Below are positions 26,985-31,712 of a DNA stretch of 31,712 nucleotides, piece by piece. Source of the stretch: Azolla pinnata (taxonomy: Eukaryota > Streptophyta > Polypodiopsida > Salviniales > Salviniaceae). A model generated the notes under the pieces. That model saw only the letters and a list, made by a program, of their open reading frames with translations. It did no database searches and had not been told where the DNA came from. The stretch is from positions 3,882 through 35,593 of the forward strand of contig JBBBWG010026658.1 in NCBI GenBank assembly GCA_037176905.1, in the 5' to 3' direction. How positions within the stretch are numbered: the first letter of the stretch is position 1; each line of letters begins with the position of its first letter. The translations under genes and the position numbers were made by a program.

Positions 26985-28424
26985 ATGTACAAGAGCTTCT
27001 CGTTCTCGGCGACGAAGGTCCGCAGCCGAGCTTCGATCCGCGCAGAAGACCATCGCCGAGCTTCGATCCGCGCACAAGACCATCGCCGAGCTTCGATCCG
27101 CGCACAAGACCATGGCCGAGCTTCGATCCGCGCAGAAGATCCCCCCCTTCGCCTCCACCCCGCTGTTCATCACTATGCCTCCCTCCTCCGACGGTGCGGC
27201 GACTCGCAGTCCCTCGACGAAGGCGCACACGCGCATCGCCTTGTCCGCGATTGCGGCCTCTCCAGCTACGTCTACATCGGCAACTTGCTCGTCCAGATGT
27301 ACGGCAAATGCGGCGCCCTGGCGTCCGCCGAGTCGGCGTTTGCGGAGATCGAAGGGCCCAACGTCTTCTCCTACAGCCTCATGATCGGGGTATACGTTCA
27401 AGCATGCCACAGCCGGAAAGCCTACCAGCTCTCCCTTCAGATCCAGCAACGCGGCGTGTTTCCCGACAAGATCACCTTCATCACGCTTCTCTCCGCTTGT
27501 TGTAGCTCCGAATGGCTTCTCTTCGGGAAGAGAGTGCATGCTTGTATGATGCATTTGAGCTCCGATCGCGATATTGTTGCCTGTACTGCCCTTGTGAATA
27601 TGTACGGGAACTGCGGCGACGTCGGCTGTGCGCGGCATGGATTTGATGTGATGGTGAATCGGAACGTTATCTCTTGGAATGCTATGATAAAAGCGTATGC
27701 AGTGAACGGGCATGGCTGTGCAGCATTAGGCGTGTATGATCGAATGCTCATGGAAGGAATGGTTCCAAATAATGTCACTTTGATTTGTGTCATCGACGCA
27801 TGTGAGTGCTTCAGGGCATTGTCAAAGGGGAAATCCATGCATGCTTGTATCGGCTTCGTCCCAGAACACAAAGCAGATGTGGTCATCAGCAATGCGCTCA
27901 TTAATTTGTATGGGAAATGCGGGGACATTGTCGATGCTGTAAAGGCGTTCAGCCGAATGCAAACACATAATCTAAGCTCCTGGAACTCCATCATTTCAAT
28001 TCATGGTCAGCACGGAGATGGAGAACGGGCAGTTTCGCTGTTTGCGAGCATGTGTAAAGAGAGAGTTAGACCAGACCAGATCACCTATTTCGGCTTGCTA
28101 TCTGCATGTAGCCATTCAGGCCTGGTTGAAGAAGGTTGCCACTACTTCACTACGATGAGGAATACTGCAGATGTTCCTACAACTGTCGAGCATTACAATT
28201 GTATCATCGATCTCTTAGGTCGGGCAGGATGGTTAGATTGCATAGAAGATTTGATTGTAAGATATATGTCGGTAACACCTGATGTAAAGTCATGGGTTAC
28301 TTTGCTCGGTGCTTGCCGGATACATTCGGATGTGGCAAGGATGGAACGTGTCGTGGAATACATGTTCCATGACATGGAGCTGGAAAATCCGACTCCTTCT
28401 GATGTTCTTCTTGCAAACATGTAG
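26985..28424 (+). CDS. PLS-type pentatricopeptide repeat (PPR) protein, C-terminally short
   Basis: Intronless, 479 codons from ATG 26985 (MYKSFSFSATKVRSR); an in-frame ATG at 26913 overlaps the likely TATA box. The basic, Ser/Arg-rich N terminus suits an organelle-targeting peptide and contains four 10-residue repeats (ASIRAEDHRR). PPR motifs follow: IGNLLVQMYGKCGALASAES, NVFSYSLMIGVYVQA, ALVNMYGNCGDVGCAR, NVISWNAMIKAYAVNGHG, NALINLYGKCGDIVDAVKAF, NLSSWNSIISIHGQHGDGER and DQITYFGLLSACSHSGLVEEG. This alternation is the PLS class, which binds organellar RNA and often serves editing. The sequence proceeds into SWVTLLGACRIHSDV, the start of the E1 motif, and then stops at TAG after LLANM, where relatives continue Y-A-x-x-G. 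There is no E2, E+ or DYW tail, so editing would need a partner or the gene is truncated. Confidence 0.85.
   Translation: MYKSFSFSATKVRSRASIRAEDHRRASIRAQDHRRASIRAQDHGRASIRAEDPPLRLHPAVHHYASLLRRCGDSQSLDEGAHAHRLVRDCGLSSYVYIGNLLVQMYGKCGALASAESAFAEIEGPNVFSYSLMIGVYVQACHSRKAYQLSLQIQQRGVFPDKITFITLLSACCSSEWLLFGKRVHACMMHLSSDRDIVACTALVNMYGNCGDVGCARHGFDVMVNRNVISWNAMIKAYAVNGHGCAALGVYDRMLMEGMVPNNVTLICVIDACECFRALSKGKSMHACIGFVPEHKADVVISNALINLYGKCGDIVDAVKAFSRMQTHNLSSWNSIISIHGQHGDGERAVSLFASMCKERVRPDQITYFGLLSACSHSGLVEEGCHYFTTMRNTADVPTTVEHYNCIIDLLGRAGWLDCIEDLIVRYMSVTPDVKSWVTLLGACRIHSDVARMERVVEYMFHDMELENPTPSDVLLANM
27031..27142 (+). repeat. 30-bp tandem repeat, four copies, in the PPR N-terminal coding region
   Basis: cgagcttcgatccgcgcaga or ...caca, followed by agaccatcgc, recurs at 27029, 27059, 27089 and 27119 with one or two changes between copies. 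Each adds ten residues (ASIRAEDHRR) in frame. Confidence 0.95.
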
Positions 28425-29185
28425 ACTACGGGATCCGGTATGCTGGAGAGCCCCATTTCAGTGAACAGAAGCATAAAAAGGTAGAGATCTCTGACCGTGT
28501 AGCTGTATTATAACTGTCAAAATATTTTGCTCTGGAAGACCAATAACTGCTCATCCAAACTGCAAAGCTTTGTATTAAACCCTCACTCATCCTAGTTACT
28601 AGACCTGTCACTGTAAAGAGAAAAACATAAATTTCTACTTAGCGAGAGGAGTCCAAAGTTTAGGCAGTACCGATCCTAGTTGTCAAAAACCACAAATGCT
28701 CAATTTGGATATTGAACTCTCTACAGGCCTTGCTTGGATCATCCTTTTTGAAGCTACATACTGCCAACACGGAGAACAGATATTGTTGCATAGGCTATTA
28801 ATTGGAGGAAAATGTCCTCCACCTGATTGTATGATGTGATACTCATTCCATTCTTGAGAAAAACACGCCACAACGAGGTTCTAATCATGCAATTGATTGC
28901 TAATTCAAAAGGTAACATATGTTCTCTGTTCAATTTATATGCTTTTTCCTTCATTCAGGCTGCCTCTTACAAGTCAGAGGCGTAAAACTTGAAGAAATTC
29001 TCTGGTTGTTTTTCGTAGCACTAGGAAATCTGTGCACGATGAGCACCCCTATCAGGCATTGTATGTTCTTCTTACACTAAAGGTGCCATATATCACCAAA
29101 GGATTTGCTATAGTACACAAATAAGTAAAATTCTAGAATACAATGCAATAATCACCCAGATTATTGTCAAACTAGAAAAGGCGAA

Positions 29186-29226
<41 letters not shown>

Positions 29227-29535
29227 TTAATAGTAATAATGGAACTTTGCACCTCCAGCATGGCGGTTTCTTCCACCAATCACATACATATTGGTAACAA
29301 ATGAAAAGTAAGGTGTATGATGCTTAAGTTGGGAGTTTGGACATCCTTGTATTGGGATTGGCTAATCTCTTAATAAGCTATACATTGTTCTGATGTCATT
29401 GCCTCGCTCGTGGAGCTCCATGTGGGCAGCATTGCCATGGGGGTTTAAGGCCTATGCAGAAGAGAGCCAAGATAACGGCTTTGAATGGTTTACACAGCTG
29501 TAAAATACTCTGGTGACCTGGATCTGATAGCGTAT
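28425..29535. other. Intergenic stretch downstream of the PPR gene
   Basis: No gene recognised. It should hold the PPR 3' UTR at its left. The only clear structure is the (ACT)n tract at 29187-29226. A search of the sequence just after the PPR stop in all three frames showed no clear E2 or DYW motif. Confidence 0.55.
29187..29226. repeat. (ACT)n microsatellite, about 13 units
   Basis: An uninterrupted run of act triplets followed by attaatagtaataatgg. Confidence 0.95.
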
Positions 29536-29539
29536 GCTG

Positions 29540-30008
29540 CATTCTGGAATGGTGAATGATGGTGATGATAGTGATGGTGATGATGGTGATGGTGATGGTG
29601 GTGATGGTGATGGTGATGGTGGTGACGGTTGATGATGATGGTGGTGATGGTGGCGATGTTTGATGATGATGGTGGTGGTGATGGTGGCGATGGTTGAGGA
29701 TGATGGTGATGGTTGTTGATGATGATGGTGGGATGATGATGAGTGGATGATGATGACGGTGGTGGTGGTGCTGGGTATGATGATGAGGAAGAGTGGATGA
29801 TGATGACGGTGGTGGTGGTGCTGGGTATGATGATGAGGGAGAGTGGATGATGATGACGGTGGTGACGATGGTGGCGCTGGTGATCATGCTGATGGTGGCG
29901 ATGGTAATGGCCATGATGACGATGGTAATGGTCATGATGACGATGGTAATGGTCATGATGACGATGGTGATGGTCATGATGGCGATGGTGATGGTCATGA
30001 TGGCCACG
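29540..30008. repeat. GATGGT-rich satellite, about 470 bp, with nested higher-order units
   Basis: The whole tract consists of gat, ggt and atg triplet mixtures. Nested units include three copies of gagtggatgatgatgacggtggtgg(tggtgctgggtatgatgatga) at about 29740, 29791 and 29842, and 24-bp units gatggtaatggtcatgatgac repeated from 29900 to 30000. The His-, Asp- and Met/Ile-rich ORFs on both strands are artefacts. Confidence 0.9.
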
Positions 30009-30083
30009 ATGGTGGACAGGTGTCAAAGCTCGAAATTTGAAATTCAAATCCGCAACAGGAAACTAACCCTGGTTACCAGGACG

Positions 30084-30095
30084 TAACCATGGTTA
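30084..30095. promoter_or_regulatory. Palindrome TAACCATGGTTA near the PWWP gene 5' end
   Basis: A perfect 12-bp palindrome, next to cctggttaccagg (30069-30081), which has 6-bp inverted arms. They lie about 340 bp upstream of the chosen PWWP start. Binding by a factor is only a possibility. Confidence 0.25.
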
Positions 30096-30322
30096 GGTTA
30101 AGGCTTTGCCTTCTGCTCCGCCCTCTCCCGTCTGCTGTGAATCGATCTGTGCCCCAAATCGCCCACCTTCTTCTTCTCCTTCTCCTTCTCCTTCGCTCTG
30201 TTGCCTCCTTGTTTTTGCTCGGCCGATGCCCTCCGAAGCTTGCTTTTCAGCAGCCTTTCTTTGATCGAATCGAAGCGGAAGAATCGCTGCAACCGCGTTG
30301 CCAGGCTGCAAGCAGACGCTTC

Positions 30323-30333
30323 AAAAACCCTAG
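30323..30333 (+). promoter_or_regulatory. Telo-box motif in the PWWP 5' leader
   Basis: aaaaccctaga fits the plant telo-box AAACCCTA, about 90 bp upstream of the start codon, in a position typical of plant housekeeping genes. Confidence 0.35.
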
Positions 30334-30354
30334 AATCCGAGAGGCGCCTTGGGA

Positions 30355-30402
30355 ATGGAGGAAATCCTGAACACGAAGGCGAGCCCTCGCTCGAGCGTGT
30401 GA
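30355..30402 (+). CDS. Short upstream ORF (15 codons) in the PWWP leader
   Basis: ATG GAG GAA ATC ... TGA, in a different frame from the PWWP start at 30423 and ending 20 bases before it. If transcribed, it could lower translation of the main ORF. Confidence 0.35.
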   Translation: MEEILNTKASPRSSV

Positions 30403-30422
30403 GGTTCCTGAGCGGACTCGCG

Positions 30423-30895
30423 ATGTATCAGGAGCTCAGGATGCAGACAATCAAAGAACCCAACCTCGCGTTTCGACCCAACCCTAATTCTAGCTGTAAG
30501 CCGAACCCTAATTCTAATGGTAAGCCTAAACCTAGCTATTTCCTTGGTCGGAGCTTTTCCCCCAGTCCCAACGGTAGCCACTGCCAGAATTCTAATCCAA
30601 GCAGCGACAGTAAGCATTGCCTCAATCCATGCCTCAACAGTAGCGCTAACGCTAACATCAGCCGCGATTCAAACGATTGCCTGAACTCGAGCCGTAGCTT
30701 TGACATCATTCCTAACTCGAGCCCTAACCATGGTTACATTGATGCCTCAGTTGGTGCACTGGTTTGGGTTAGAAGGAGGAATGGGTCGTGGTGGCCAGGG
30801 CGAATATTGGGTCCAGAAGAACTACCTGCTTCACACCTTATGTCTCCGAGAGCAGGTACTCCAGTGAAGCTTCTAGGCAGAGAAGATGGCAGTGT
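30423..30895 (+). CDS. PWWP-domain protein, first coding exon (gene continues beyond the window)
   Basis: ATG 30423 is the first in-frame ATG; the upstream in-frame opening begins only with TTG. The exon has 157 codons and ends in AGT GT|gtaag, phase 2. Residues 107-158 (DASVGALVWVRRRNGSWWPG, then RILGPEELPASHLMSPRAG and TPVKLLGREDGSV) are the N-terminal half of a plant PWWP domain, closely resembling Arabidopsis At1g51745 and At3g21295. PWWP domains read methylated histone tails and DNA, so a nuclear chromatin role is expected. In the relatives the domain starts within about 20 residues of the N terminus. Here it is preceded by about 105 residues rich in Asn, Ser and Pro, the first part encoded by ccctaa-bearing 24-bp repeats (30480-30530). 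The next exon, which should begin with the codon for Asp-Trp-Tyr, was not found before the window end, so the intron exceeds 800 bp. Confidence 0.8.
30480..30530 (+). repeat. 24-bp coding repeat carrying telomere-like aaccctaa motifs
   Basis: aaccctaattctagctgtaag plus ccg, then aaccctaattctaatggtaag plus cct, then the partial aaacctagc. Each unit encodes eight residues (NPNSSCKP, NPNSNGKP). Confidence 0.8.
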
Positions 30896-31009
30896 GTAAG
30901 ATCTCTCTCTCTTTCTCTCCTCTTTACCATTCTTTTAACTATTGCTTTCAAAGGGAAGAATTCATTAGTACCCCCACTATTCCGCGTTATTTGCTTATGA
31001 TTTTTTTGA

Positions 31010-31590
31010 TAGAAGGAATACTTGGAATGAAATCGAGCATAAAATTGCTGGAAATAGTGAATGTAAGATCTGATTCTGGAGTTACACCCTTGTTTCCGAT
31101 GCCCAACAAGTGAACAAAGTTTGGGATGACATTTATAATTGATGCAAATAGCACATGTAAATTCTAATTTTGGAGTGTCACTCTTGTTTCCAATGCCCAA
31201 TAAGTTAAAACATGGGATGAATTTGAGCGTAATAGTTGCTGGAAATCACACATATAGCTCCAATTTCGGACTTTCACCCTTGTTTCTGATGTCCAAAAAG
31301 GGAGAACAAGGGATTAAATTGAGCACATAATCGCTGGAAATAGCATATGTAGGATCCAATCTTAGAGTTTCTCCATTGTGTACGATGCTCCAATATGGGA
31401 AAACATAGGATGAAATAGCTCTTATATTCGCACATGTAATATTCGATTTTAGAGTTTCAACCTTGTTTTCTACACCAAAAAAGAGGAACATGAGGTGAAA
31501 TTGTGAATGTGATTTCTGGGAACTGCACATGTAAGGTCAAAATTTGGATTTTCACCAATGTTTCCAATACCTATATGGTTGTATTCTAGC
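31010..31590. repeat. 95-bp tandem repeat, about six units, in the PWWP intron
   Basis: Each unit contains gctggaaatagcacatgtaa, a block like tctgattctggagtttcaccc, and ttgtttccgatgcccaa, and ends with gaacaagggatgaaattgagc. The ttgtttcc anchor lies near 31090, 31184, 31280, 31376, 31463 and 31558, a spacing of 87-96 bp. The units are diverged by about 20-30% by eye. Confidence 0.85.
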
Positions 31591-31712
31591 ACAAAAGCCA
31601 CCTTTTGCACCAGAGGATGTATTATATGGTGCCTCACCAAATGTTGAATGTTGCTGTCTTTTCTTTGTCCATCTGCACAATTTTCAAATGTACTGGCGAG
31701 TACAAAGGCGTA

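Noticed and set aside
29396-30047. His-, Ile- and Asp-rich ORFs on both strands
   Set aside because: Pure products of the GATGGT satellite.
1-31712. tRNA, rRNA or other structured RNA genes
   Set aside because: A scan by eye for B-box-like ggttcgaatcc and cloverleaf pairing found none. A tRNAscan-SE and Rfam run would be decisive.

Overview
The window is nuclear DNA from a land plant. The evidence is spliced genes with GT-AG introns of 40 bp to about 1.9 kb, together with plant-specific or plant-expanded families: a PLS-type PPR protein, a dirigent protein, an F-box protein, a plant BARD1/BRCA1-like protein, a plant-type PWWP protein and an At4g15545-like protein. Low-complexity tracts and degenerate tandem repeats are everywhere, including inside exons. 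I cannot fix the species; a fern or lycophyte would fit but is not proven. A run of exactly 100 N (16748-16847) shows this is scaffolded assembly.

Left part (1-5567): two direct copies of one segment. The left copy (about 1-1935) holds the first 31 codons of a cytochrome-b5/NADH reductase gene that runs off the window, its 5' flank, and a scrap of a BARD1-like gene carrying an internal 3.07-kb deletion with a 7-bp microhomology. The right copy holds the intact reductase gene (2763-4298, minus), which resembles the haem and FAD/NADH half of nitrate reductase without the molybdenum domain. It is followed by the same 5' flank and then the complete BARD1-like gene (5564-11546, minus).

Middle (5564-16847): the BARD1-like gene was rebuilt from 13 coding segments (RING, extended PHD finger, two BRCT domains) that are phase-consistent except at one junction. 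It shares an 892-bp, repeat-built intergenic region head-to-head with a GC-rich dirigent gene (12439-13269, plus). A repeat-rich spacer leads to an intronless F-box gene (15459-16736, plus), preceded by a 106-codon upstream ORF that ends one base before its start. The assembly gap follows.

Right part (17515-31712): a three-exon minus gene encodes an N-terminal FHA domain, acidic low-complexity regions and a perfectly spaced PBZ zinc finger at its extreme C terminus (APLF-like). Upstream of it are a CATA microsatellite and a 432-bp terminal-inverted-repeat element with a 9-bp target duplication. Next comes a six-exon At4g15545-like coiled-coil gene (22308-25803, minus), whose first intron is filled with CCCTAA telomere-type repeats. 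It is divergent from an intronless PPR gene (26985-28424, plus) that stops where the C-terminal E motifs should continue. A GATGGT satellite and the first coding exon of a PWWP gene (30423-30895, plus, continuing off the window), with its intron of 95-bp tandem repeats, end the window.

Functional links are loose. BARD1-like and APLF-like both belong to DNA-break response families, but they are 6 kb apart with unrelated genes between, so I do not claim a cluster. No operon, RNA gene or CRISPR array was seen.
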